A model generated the notes under the pieces. That model was not told the DNA's origin. It made no database searches and saw only the letters and a program-made list of their open reading frames with translations. Made by a program: the position numbers and the translations under genes. From Actinomycetales bacterium (GTDB taxonomy: Bacteria; Actinomycetota; Actinomycetes; Actinomycetales; Dermabacteraceae), in contig JAAZLF010000550.1 in NCBI GenBank assembly GCA_012799425.1, forward strand, positions 1 through 12,498: a stretch of DNA of 12,498 nucleotides, read 5' to 3'. Positions 1 to 5,979 of the stretch are shown in pieces; the first letter of the stretch is position 1; each line of letters starts with the position of its first letter.

Positions 1-743
1 CCGTGGTCCCGCAGCGCCTCCGCGGTGCGGGAGAGCTGCGTGACCGTCGCGACGTAGGCCAGGAAGACGCCGCCGGAGACGAGCACCTCCGCCGCGGCGT
101 CCACGCACTCCCATGGAGCAAGCATGTCCAGCACCACGCGGTCGACTGCGGGCTCATCGGGCGAGAGCGTCGGGGCGATCTCCTGGAAGTCTCCGATTGA
201 CAGCTGCCAGGAGGGATGGAGCTGGCCGAAGAACGTCTCGACGTTCTCACGGGCGACCTCGGCGAAATCCTCGCGCCGCTCGATGGAGTGCACACTGCCC
301 TCGGGGCCGACGGCGCGCAGCAACGCGGTGGTCAGGCCGCCGGAGCCGACGCCCGCCTCGAGCACCCGGGCCCCGGGGAAGATATCGCCCCACATCAGTA
401 TCTGGGCGGAGTCCTTGGGGTAGATAATCGCGGCGCCGCGCGGCATAGAGAGCATGTAGTCGGCGTACAGCGGGCGCAGCGCCTGGTAGCGGGTGCCGTT
501 GCTGTCCTCGACGACCACGCCGTCCTCCGCACCGATCAGCTGGTCGTGGCGCAGCACCCCGCGATGGGAGTGGAACTCCCCGCCGGGTCTGAGGGTGATC
601 GTGTGCAGCCGGTTCTTGGAATCGGCGAGCTGCACCTTGTCACCGAGGTCGAAGGGCCCGGTGCGGTCCAGACCGCGCTTCGGGGCCCGGGGGGCGGGCT
701 CCTGCGCCCCGGGACGGGCGGCGGGCTGCGGCTGCTGAGTCAT
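1..743 (-). CDS. trmI: tRNA (adenine-58-N1)-methyltransferase TrmI, 3' end cut off by the window edge
   Basis: Rossmann-fold SAM-dependent methyltransferase that makes m1A58 in the T-loop of tRNA; the bacterial enzyme is a homotetramer acting in the cytoplasm. The visible 247 residues hold a disordered Pro/Ala-rich N-terminus (1-25), a small beta domain (about 28-95), the family signature ending in YPKD (108-111), SAM motif I LEAGVGSGGLT (128-138), and the DMLAPWE motif (206-212) expected in the substrate/catalytic region. The C-terminal part lies beyond base 1. I chose the ATG at 743. An in-frame ATG at 755 exists, but a TATGCT -10-like hexamer covers it and ends seven bases before 743, suggesting a leaderless start. 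The gene follows the M50 protease gene by 43 bases on the same strand, so it may also be read as part of that operon. In many actinobacteria the next gene is the proteasomal ATPase arc/mpa, which would lie left of this window (inference). Confidence 0.95.
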   Translation of the reverse strand, partial: MTQQPQPAARPGAQEPAPRAPKRGLDRTGPFDLGDKVQLADSKNRLHTITLRPGGEFHSHRGVLRHDQLIGAEDGVVVEDSNGTRYQALRPLYADYMLSMPRGAAIIYPKDSAQILMWGDIFPGARVLEAGVGSGGLTTALLRAVGPEGSVHSIERREDFAEVARENVETFFGQLHPSWQLSIGDFQEIAPTLSPDEPAVDRVVLDMLAPWECVDAAAEVLVSGGVFLAYVATVTQLSRTAEALRDH

Positions 744-750
744 GGTTTCC

Positions 751-756
751 AGCATA
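751..756 (-). promoter_or_regulatory. Putative -10 element for a leaderless trmI transcript
   Basis: TATGCT on the minus strand fits the actinobacterial TANNNT -10 pattern and ends seven bases before the trmI ATG, so transcription would start at or next to the first base of the start codon. No convincing -35 element is visible upstream. Only a weak GGA stands before the ATG as a ribosome-binding site. Confidence 0.35.
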
Positions 757-786
757 TGGCGTGCCGGCGGGCACTGACCGTGATGT

Positions 787-1905
787 TCACCGCCGGCGCA
801 GGAGCGCATTCACATCGGCGCTCATGATCACGCCGAGCACCGTGCTGTTCTCCCCGAGCACCAGGTACGCGGGTGCCGGACGAGACAGCATCGCCTCGAT
901 CAGCGCATCTCCCTGCGCGGCCGCGGGCAGCGCCGCGATGTCCCCTACGGAGCTCGCGACGGCCTGCGCCGGAGTGGTCGCGCGGTGCTCGGGCGGAACC
1001 GACGCCGCCGCCGCGAGGTCGATCCGGTGAGCACGGCCGAGACGGTCCGGTCCGGCGGCCGTGCGGTCGAGCAGCAGGACGCGCTCGAGCTCCTCCGCCG
1101 CGCCCAGCTCGGACAGGGGCGCCTGCGGCGGGACGATGCGCACCGGGACGGCGAGCCCGGAGGCGTCGAGGGTGCGGATGCGTGCCTGCAGCGCGGCGCC
1201 GTCGAGCGCCCGGGAAGCACCCTGCCACAGGAGTCCGGCGATCAGCATCGCCCACACCAGGGTGAGCAGGGAGAGACTCCCGGCCCCGCCGGTGCGCACG
1301 ACATGCGCCAGCGGCGTGACCACCACGCCCACAGCGATGGCACGCCCTGCCCAGGCCGTGATCCGCGTGGCGAGGACCCGGTTCCTCAGGGCCGCCGCCA
1401 GGAGCGACTCAAGCGCTCTGCCGCCGTCCATCGGCAGGCCCGGCAACAGGTTGAACAGCGCGAGGGCGAGGTTCAGCCACGCGCTGACCGTGAAGAACAC
1501 CGCGAGCGAGGAGCCGGTCTCCGTCAGCCGGATCGCCCCAGCGGCCACAGCCGCCAGCGCTGCGTTGGACGCCGGTCCGGACAGCGAGACCAGCATCGAG
1601 CCCAGCGCCGGCATCTGCCGTGCGCGGTACTGCGTGTGCCCGCCCCAGAGGGTCAGGGCGATGTGGTCGACCGTGGCGCCGAAGGCTCTCGCGGTCAGGG
1701 CGTGGGCGACCTCATGCACGAGCACGGAGACGATCATGAACAGGCCGATGCCGACGGCGAGCAGCACCACCGTGCCCTGCTCCGCGCCGCCGCGGCTGAG
1801 GGCCGGGTACATCAGCACCGCCAGCAGCAGGACCGTGACGAGGGTGCCCGGGCTGACGCGGATCGGGGGCAGCGCTCCGAGGCGGAGCATGGGGCTTCTC
1901 ATCAT
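787..1905 (-). CDS. Site-2 protease family (M50) intramembrane metalloprotease with C-terminal CBS-like region
   Basis: Predicted membrane zinc metalloprotease of 372 residues. The zinc motif HEVAH is at 64-68 inside a membrane helix. The second metal/active-site motif, NLLPGLPMDGG, is at 152-162, with Asp160 as the expected third zinc ligand. Hydrophobic helices lie near 20-36, 45-63, 110-125, 134-150, 187-202 and 210-228. Residues about 252-370 look like a diverged CBS pair, best preserved at the C-terminus, resembling Rip3-type proteases (S2P with CBS) rather than PDZ-containing RseP/Rip1. The substrate cannot be told from sequence; family members cut membrane anti-sigma factors or other transmembrane proteins. 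The ATG at 1905 follows GGAGG at a seven-base spacing; a second ATG directly after it is possible. It heads a likely operon with trmI and is divergent from the PAC2 gene. Confidence 0.9.
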   Translation of the reverse strand: MMRSPMLRLGALPPIRVSPGTLVTVLLLAVLMYPALSRGGAEQGTVVLLAVGIGLFMIVSVLVHEVAHALTARAFGATVDHIALTLWGGHTQYRARQMPALGSMLVSLSGPASNAALAAVAAGAIRLTETGSSLAVFFTVSAWLNLALALFNLLPGLPMDGGRALESLLAAALRNRVLATRITAWAGRAIAVGVVVTPLAHVVRTGGAGSLSLLTLVWAMLIAGLLWQGASRALDGAALQARIRTLDASGLAVPVRIVPPQAPLSELGAAEELERVLLLDRTAAGPDRLGRAHRIDLAAAASVPPEHRATTPAQAVASSVGDIAALPAAAQGDALIEAMLSRPAPAYLVLGENSTVLGVIMSADVNALLRRR

Positions 1906-1949
1906 CCGTCTCCCTCCGTGGCCCGGCGGCGGCTCCCCAGGGCAGGCAG

Positions 1950-1955
1950 AGGATA
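1950..1955 (-). promoter_or_regulatory. Putative -10 element of the M50 protease gene
   Basis: TATCCT on the minus strand stands about 45 bases before the protease ATG and would give a short leader carrying the GGAGG ribosome-binding site. No clear -35 box is visible, so this is a weak call. Confidence 0.25.
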
Positions 1956-1994
1956 GCCGCTCCCCCTGCGCACCGGCTCAGCGCCGCGCGGACC

Positions 1995-2000
1995 TATGAT
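1995..2000 (+). promoter_or_regulatory. -10 element for a leaderless PAC2 transcript
   Basis: TATGAT (5/6 to TATAAT) ends exactly six bases before the ATG at 2007, so the predicted transcription start is the A of the start codon. The GGAG in between lies only two bases from the ATG, too close to act as a Shine-Dalgarno sequence. Both points favour leaderless expression. No clear -35 box is seen. Confidence 0.5.
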
Positions 2001-2006
2001 GGAGCG

Positions 2007-2813
2007 ATGAGTCGAATCGCCATCACGGCTTTCAGCGGATGGAACGATGCCGGCGAAGCCGCCACCGGGGTGATCGAGCACCTGCTCGAGGTCTGGCCCT
2101 CACGGCCGGTCGGTGCGGTCGACGCCGAGGAGTTCATCGACTTCCAGGTCAACCGTCCCGAGATCCGGACCACGGAGGACGGCACGCGGGTCATCGACTG
2201 GCCCGACACCCGTCTGCACCTGATCACCCCGCCGCAGGGCCCGGAGATCGTCGCCGTGATCGGGCCCGAGCCCTCGCTGCACTGGAAGCGCTTCTGCGAC
2301 GAGGTGCTCGAGCAGCTCCAGCTCCTGGCCGTCACCTCCGTGATCTCCCTCGGCGCCCTGCTCGCGGACTCCCCGCACTCCCGTCCCCTGCCGGTCTCCG
2401 CCCAGGTCGAGACCGTTCCAGCGCAGGGCACCGGGCAGGAGCAGTACTCGGGACCGATCGGGGTGCCCACCATCCTCGCCCGGCGCACCGCGAGCGCGGG
2501 GCTTCCCACCACGAGCGCGTGGGTCCAGGTGCCGCACTACGTCTCCCAGAACTCCTCCCCCAAGGCCGTGCTCGGTCTGATGCGGGAGGTGCAGGAGGTC
2601 GTCACCGCGCCGATCCCGCTCGACGAGCTGGTCGAGGACGCGGAGGCCTGGGAGCGAGGGGTGGACGAGCTCGCCCGCACCGATGAGGATGTGGCCGAGT
2701 ACGTGCGTCGTCTGGAGCAGGCGCAGGATGCGGCCGGCCTTCCCGAGGCCAGCGGCGACGCGATCGCGAAGGAGTTCGAGCAGTTCCTGCGGCGTCGTCG
2801 GGGCCAGGAATGA
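2007..2813 (+). CDS. PAC2 family protein (proteasome-assembly-chaperone-like)
   Basis: A 268-residue cytoplasmic protein of the PAC2 superfamily, similar in outline to mycobacterial Rv2125. Family landmarks are the N-terminal AFSGWNDAGEAA (8-19), the DFQVNRPE segment (45-52), the GPEPSLHWKRF stretch (86-96) and SLGALLADSPHSRPLPV (114-130). The C-terminal third (about 200-268) is acidic and helical, with coiled-coil-like spacing. The family is named after eukaryotic proteasome-assembly chaperones; the role of the bacterial members is not settled, and no catalytic residues are evident. The gene stands alone on the plus strand, divergent from the M50 protease and ending 14 bases from the convergent mshC stop. 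The ATG at 2007 is supported by a perfectly placed -10 element implying a leaderless mRNA. Confidence 0.92.
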   Translation: MSRIAITAFSGWNDAGEAATGVIEHLLEVWPSRPVGAVDAEEFIDFQVNRPEIRTTEDGTRVIDWPDTRLHLITPPQGPEIVAVIGPEPSLHWKRFCDEVLEQLQLLAVTSVISLGALLADSPHSRPLPVSAQVETVPAQGTGQEQYSGPIGVPTILARRTASAGLPTTSAWVQVPHYVSQNSSPKAVLGLMREVQEVVTAPIPLDELVEDAEAWERGVDELARTDEDVAEYVRRLEQAQDAAGLPEASGDAIAKEFEQFLRRRRGQE

Positions 2814-2814
2814 G

Positions 2815-2831
2815 CTGACCGGCCCGGTCAG
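2815..2831. terminator. Candidate bidirectional hairpin between PAC2 and mshC
   Basis: A perfect inverted repeat, CTGACCGG and CCGGTCAG around one central C, lies in the 14-base gap between the two convergent genes and runs into the mshC stop codon. As RNA it would form at least a six-pair stem with a five-base loop. There is no U tract on either side, so this is at best a U-less terminator of the kind suggested for actinobacteria. Confidence 0.4.
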
Positions 2832-4069
2832 TCCAGGGCGATGCCGAACAGGGCGTCGACCGCCGCCGCGACATCGCCGGGCCCCTCGGACGGGTTCTCC
2901 TCGACGTCCGCGCCCGCGGCCCAGCTGTCCAGCGCCTCGAGAGCGGCGGCCGTGTCGAGGTCGTCCCGCAGCGCGGAGCGCAGAGCATGCACCGTCCCGG
3001 GGTGGTGCCCGCCGCGGCGCGCGGCGAGGCGGTAGCTCTCCAGCCGGGCGAGGGCCAGCTCGAGCTCCTGCGCGGACCATTCCCAGTCCGAGCGGTAGTG
3101 ATGGGCCATCAGCACCAGGCGGATGGCCATCGGGTCCACCCCGTCCTGGACCAGGCGGTGCACGAAGACCAGGTTGCCCAGGGACTTGCTCATCTTCTCG
3201 CCCTCGTGCGCGACCATGCCGCTGTGGGCGTAGCTGGTCGCGAACGGTCGGCCGAGCGCCACAGCGTGTGCGGCGCTGAGGTCGTGGTGCGGGAAGATCA
3301 GGTCGCTGCCCCCGGCCTGGATGTCGAAGGGCAGGCCGAGCGCCTCCTCGGCGATGCAGACGCACTCGACGTGCCATCCCGGACGACCGCGGCCGAGCTC
3401 ACCTGCGTCCCAGGCGGGCTCGCCCGGACGCTCGGCGCTCCACAGCAGCGGATCGAACCGTCCCCGCTTGCCCTCCCGGTCGGGATCGCCCCCGCGCTCT
3501 GCGAAGACCTCGAGCATCTGCTCCTGGGTCCATCCGGAGACGTCGCCCAGGGCGCCGTCGAGGGAGAGGTCCAGGTACCAGTCGGGTCCCTCGGCGTCAC
3601 TCGCCTCGACGGGATAGGCGCGGCCGCGCTGATACAGGGAGCGCACCACCGCGATGATCCCGTCCATCGCCTCGCTCACGGAGCGGTAGGTCTGCGGTGC
3701 GAGGATCCGCAGTGCCGCCATGTCCGAGACGAACAGCTCGACCTGCGAGGCGGCGAGCTCGCGCCAGTCCACGCCGTCGCGGTCGGCGCGCTCGAGCAGC
3801 GGGTCGTCGACATCGGTGATGTTCTGCGCCATCTCGACCTCGACACCGGTGTCGAGCAGTGCGCGTCGCATCAGATCCGCCGCGTGATAGGTCGCGGCGT
3901 GGCCGAGGTGGGTGGAGTCGTAGGGGGTGATCCCGCAGACGTACAGCCGTGCCCGTCCAGGAGTCAGCGGGATGATCGGCGCGATGCGTCCCGTCCGGGT
4001 GTCGTACAGCCGCAGCGGCACGTCGGAGGCGGGCAGGGGGTTGAGCGCAGGAGAGGTCCAGGAGAGCAC
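2828..4069 (-). CDS. mshC: L-cysteine:1D-myo-inositol 2-amino-2-deoxy-alpha-D-glucopyranoside ligase MshC
   Basis: Catalyses the ATP-dependent joining of cysteine to GlcN-Ins, the third enzyme step of mycothiol synthesis; mycothiol is the main low-molecular-weight thiol of actinobacteria. The 413-residue protein is a class I cysteinyl-tRNA-synthetase relative. It has the MshC hallmark YVCGITPYDSTHLGHA (43-58, holding the HIGH-like site), MAQNITDVDD (80-89), GWHVECVC (231-238), FPHHD (259-263) and KMSKS (292-296). Cys45, Cys236 and His261 are the likely zinc ligands. The length is normal for the family, and the C-terminus lacks the tRNA-binding extension of true CysRS. Translation starts at a GTG (4069) without a ribosome-binding site but with TATGAT six bases upstream, implying a leaderless mRNA. 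It lies 34 bases downstream of uppP, an arrangement found near mycobacterial mshC/uppP as well. Confidence 0.96.
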   Translation of the reverse strand: MLSWTSPALNPLPASDVPLRLYDTRTGRIAPIIPLTPGRARLYVCGITPYDSTHLGHAATYHAADLMRRALLDTGVEVEMAQNITDVDDPLLERADRDGVDWRELAASQVELFVSDMAALRILAPQTYRSVSEAMDGIIAVVRSLYQRGRAYPVEASDAEGPDWYLDLSLDGALGDVSGWTQEQMLEVFAERGGDPDREGKRGRFDPLLWSAERPGEPAWDAGELGRGRPGWHVECVCIAEEALGLPFDIQAGGSDLIFPHHDLSAAHAVALGRPFATSYAHSGMVAHEGEKMSKSLGNLVFVHRLVQDGVDPMAIRLVLMAHHYRSDWEWSAQELELALARLESYRLAARRGGHHPGTVHALRSALRDDLDTAAALEALDSWAAGADVEENPSEGPGDVAAAVDALFGIALD

Positions 4070-4075
4070 CAGACG

Positions 4076-4081
4076 ATCATA
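4076..4081 (-). promoter_or_regulatory. -10 element for a leaderless mshC transcript
   Basis: TATGAT on the minus strand ends six bases before the GTG start of mshC, the same hexamer and spacing as at the PAC2 gene. It gives mshC a promoter of its own inside the 34-base gap behind uppP. No recognisable -35 box lies at 16-18 bases. Confidence 0.5.
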
Positions 4082-4103
4082 CGATCAGCGGGCCGCGCGG
4101 TGG

Positions 4104-4976
4104 TCAGGCGCCTCCCAGCGGGTCCAGCGCACCGACGCCGAGCAGCGCCAGCAGCACCAGGCCCGCACCGACGCGATAGATGACGAACATCATGTAGGAG
4201 CGGGTCTCGATGACGCGCATGAACCAGACGATCACGGCGTAGCCGACCACGAAGGCCACCGCGGTCGCGACCACGATCGCCAGGAGCGAGGGCTCCCCCG
4301 CGGCAGCAGCCGCCGCCCGCCCGTCGGCCGTCAGCAGCACGGGCACCTCCTTCGCCGCCTTGTACAGCCCCGAGGCGAACACTGCGGGCACGGCGAGCAG
4401 GAAGGCGTAGCGCGCGGCCGCCTGGCGGGTGTAGCCCATCAGCAGGCCTGCGGTGATCGTGCCGCCCGATCGGGAGACGCCCGGGATCAGCGCGAGCGCC
4501 TGCGCCAGGCCGAACAGGATGCCGTCGCGCACGCTGAGCTCCTTGAGCTCCTTGCGCTGCGGGGCGATCCGGTCCGCCAGACCCAGCAGGAGCCCGAAGC
4601 CGATCAGCATGATCGCGGTGATGTAGAGGTTGCGCAGGGTGTGGTCGATCTGGTCCTCGAACAGCAGGCCCAGCACGCCGATCGGGATCGAGCCGATGAT
4701 CACCAGCCAGCCCATCCGCACGTCCGGGTCCGAGTGCGGGATCTTCCCCGCGAGAGCTTTGAACCACCTGCCGATGATGCGGGTGATGTCGTTCCAGAAG
4801 TAGATGAGCACGGCGAGCTCGGTGCCCAGCTGGATGATCGCGGTGAACGCGGCACCGGGCTCCTGGCCGGGGTTCAGCAGCTCTCCGGCCACGCGCACGT
4901 GCGCGCTCGAGGAGACCGGGAGGAACTCCGTCAGGGCCTGGACCAGTCCCAGGATCATCGCCTCGATGAACGACAT
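4104..4976 (-). CDS. uppP: Undecaprenyl-diphosphate phosphatase UppP (BacA type)
   Basis: Integral membrane enzyme that hydrolyses undecaprenyl diphosphate to the monophosphate, recycling the lipid carrier for peptidoglycan and other envelope polymers; overproduction gives bacitracin resistance in other bacteria. The 290-residue protein shows both signature regions: [13 protein letters not shown] at 14-26 (Glu17, Ser22-24, His26) and [11 protein letters not shown] at 165-175 with the catalytic-region Arg169 and Ser170. Several hydrophobic helices follow, including pairs near 90-108, 118-134, 190-205, 231-253 and 262-281. I chose the ATG at 4976 because GAGGAG lies five bases before it; a longer in-frame reading to 5030 adds 18 residues with no membrane character. 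It is separated from the upstream acidic-protein gene by a strong hairpin, so it probably has its own promoter. Confidence 0.95.
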   Translation of the reverse strand: MSFIEAMILGLVQALTEFLPVSSSAHVRVAGELLNPGQEPGAAFTAIIQLGTELAVLIYFWNDITRIIGRWFKALAGKIPHSDPDVRMGWLVIIGSIPIGVLGLLFEDQIDHTLRNLYITAIMLIGFGLLLGLADRIAPQRKELKELSVRDGILFGLAQALALIPGVSRSGGTITAGLLMGYTRQAAARYAFLLAVPAVFASGLYKAAKEVPVLLTADGRAAAAAAGEPSLLAIVVATAVAFVVGYAVIVWFMRVIETRSYMMFVIYRVGAGLVLLALLGVGALDPLGGA

Positions 4977-5048
4977 GAACACTCCTCGCGATCGGCTCAG
5001 GGAAACGTCCGCGTCACGCGATGGCGGCACCGGACCCCGGACAGAGTA

Positions 5049-5079
5049 CGCGGCGCCGGGCGGTGGGCCCGGCGCCGCG
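5049..5079 (-). terminator. Strong GC hairpin behind the acidic-protein gene
   Basis: A perfect 13-pair inverted repeat (5049-5061 and 5067-5079) with a five-base loop lies in the gap between the minus-strand acidic-protein gene and uppP. All stem pairs are G-C. There is no U tract after it in either direction. Its position 63 bases behind the stop codon fits a U-less intrinsic terminator, although an attenuator or mRNA-stabilising role for a uppP leader cannot be excluded. Confidence 0.55.
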
Positions 5080-5141
5080 CAGCGGAGCAGTGGTGAAGAC
5101 TACGTGGAGGTGCGGTGACCTGCGTCCGGGCGCCTCAGCGC

Positions 5142-5471
5142 TCAGCGCGCGGAGGCTTCCTCGCCGTCATCGCTTTCGTAGTCGTCATCATCGTCATAGT
5201 CGTCCTCGTCGTCGTCGAAGTCGTCGAGATCGTCGAAGTCGTCATCATCGTCGTCGTCATCCTCATCATCGTCGTCGAAGACGATCAGCGGGGTGGCGAC
5301 GTCGTACGCGTCGAAGAGGGCGTCGTCGTAGGTGTCGAACGCCGTGGCCAGCCGCTCGGTGGCGGAGTCCAGGGCGGGATCGTCGTCACCCCGCGAGGCG
5401 GCAGCGGCCTCGTAGTGACGTTCGAGGGCGGCGATCAGCGCAGCGAGAGCGGAGCGAGGATCCGTGTTCAT
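5142..5471 (-). CDS. Small conserved-looking protein with extreme poly-Asp C-terminal tail
   Basis: A 109-residue protein of unknown function. Residues 1-60 form a helical Ala-rich domain with aromatic and acidic positions. Residues 66-105 are 33/40 acidic (28 Asp, 5 Glu), broken only by spaced Phe79, Leu82, Phe85, Tyr92 and Tyr98 plus Ser100 and Gly103, and the end is EEASAR. The tail is coded by runs of GAC/GAT, visible on the plus strand as a long gtc/atc trinucleotide tract. Such tails can mimic nucleic acid, bind basic partners or metal ions, or act as docking peptides; none of these is shown here. The ATG at 5471 has no Shine-Dalgarno sequence but has TACCGT ending six bases upstream (TANNNT), again compatible with a leaderless mRNA. 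It is divergent from the DUF5703-like gene. Confidence 0.8.
   Translation of the reverse strand: MNTDPRSALAALIAALERHYEAAAASRGDDDPALDSATERLATAFDTYDDALFDAYDVATPLIVFDDDDEDDDDDDDDFDDLDDFDDDEDDYDDDDDYESDDGEEASAR
5231..5279. repeat. Trinucleotide tract (gtc/atc on plus; GAC/GAT Asp codons on minus)
   Basis: This is the core of a longer, imperfect three-base-period tract that spans roughly 5170-5279. It codes for the poly-Asp tail of the minus-strand gene. The two Asp codons are mixed, so no long pure repeat exists, which lowers but does not remove the chance of slippage. The hydrophobic Ile/Val-rich plus-strand reading is an artefact of this tract. Confidence 0.7.
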
Positions 5472-5473
5472 GG

Positions 5474-5502
5474 TTGGACGGTACCCCGTCCGACGGCAGA
5501 AT
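5474..5502 (+). promoter_or_regulatory. Candidate sigma-A promoter for the DUF5703-like gene
   Basis: TTGGAC (5474-5479) and CAGAAT (5497-5502) are spaced by 17 bases, about 100 bases before the TTG start. A six-base inverted repeat, GGACGG and CCGTCC, lies within the spacer (5476-5491) and overlaps the start region of the divergent acidic-protein gene, so the two promoters could interfere or share an operator. Matches to consensus are only moderate. Confidence 0.35.
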
Positions 5503-5603
5503 GGACAGAGGAGTCGCGCGCGTCATGGTCGCGAGCCCGCCACAGCCGCGGCAGCCCCGCCGACCCCGGCCCCGCAGGTCACCGAGCTCAGGAGGAAAAT
5601 CCG

Positions 5604-5882
5604 TTGATCCGACCTCGTACCCCGCTCGTCGCCGGGATCCAGCACGTGAGCGATCCACGCGGGTGGCAGGACCTGCCCATCGAGCGCGGCCGCCGCGCGG
5701 CGGACTACGAGTTCCAGATCTTCACGGTGCCGCGCGGCACCTCCGTCGGGCAGGTGCGCGCCGAGCTGGCGGAGCAGGCGGAGTACGGCCGATGGGAGCA
5801 CGCCCGCACCCGGCTCTACGTCGGGGGCGGCAAGAAGGTCTGGATGCGCCGACGGATCATCCGCGTCGAGTCCACCCTCTGA
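5604..5882 (+). CDS. Small DUF5703-like actinobacterial protein
   Basis: A 92-residue basic protein of unknown function that resembles the small actinobacterial family named DUF5703. It has an N-terminal unstructured stretch, then DYEFQIFTVPRGTSVGQVR (35-53), EYGRWEHARTRLYVGGGKK (62-80) and a very basic end rich in Arg (VWMRRRIIRVES). The pattern of a beta strand, a helix and a beta hairpin suggests one compact domain. The start is TTG at 5604, fixed by a perfect AGGAGG eight bases upstream; the in-frame extension upstream has no comparable signal. The basic character contrasts with the acidic protein encoded divergently 132 bases away. Proteins of this type are commonly found near uppP and mshC in actinobacteria (from memory). 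Confidence 0.75.
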   Translation: MIRPRTPLVAGIQHVSDPRGWQDLPIERGRRAADYEFQIFTVPRGTSVGQVRAELAEQAEYGRWEHARTRLYVGGGKKVWMRRRIIRVESTL

Positions 5883-5979
5883 GGCCTCTGAGGGCTCGCC
5901 TCCCCGCCCGCGACCGCGACGGCCGTCCACAATGTGCCGGTGCGGGGCGGCCGCGCGAGGCAGGATCTGGTCCAATGGC

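Noticed and set aside
985..1999. Two long plus-strand open frames across the M50 protease gene
   Set aside because: They are antisense shadows in GC-rich DNA with low-complexity Arg/Gln/Pro composition and no motifs, whereas the minus-strand frame has HEVAH and the other protease motifs.
2100..3377. 425-codon minus-strand frame spanning PAC2 and the 3' part of mshC
   Set aside because: It crosses two well-supported genes in the wrong frame, is Arg/Gly-rich and has no recognisable domain.
5115..5882. Plus-strand 255-codon frame with a long Ile/Val-rich run resembling membrane helices
   Set aside because: The hydrophobic run is the antisense of the poly-Asp codons of the minus-strand gene. 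Only the last 92 codons, from the TTG at 5604 with AGGAGG upstream, are a gene.
5918..5927. Ten-base palindrome GACGGCCGTC before the prepilin peptidase
   Set aside because: Short GC palindromes are expected by chance at this base composition, and nothing else supports an operator.
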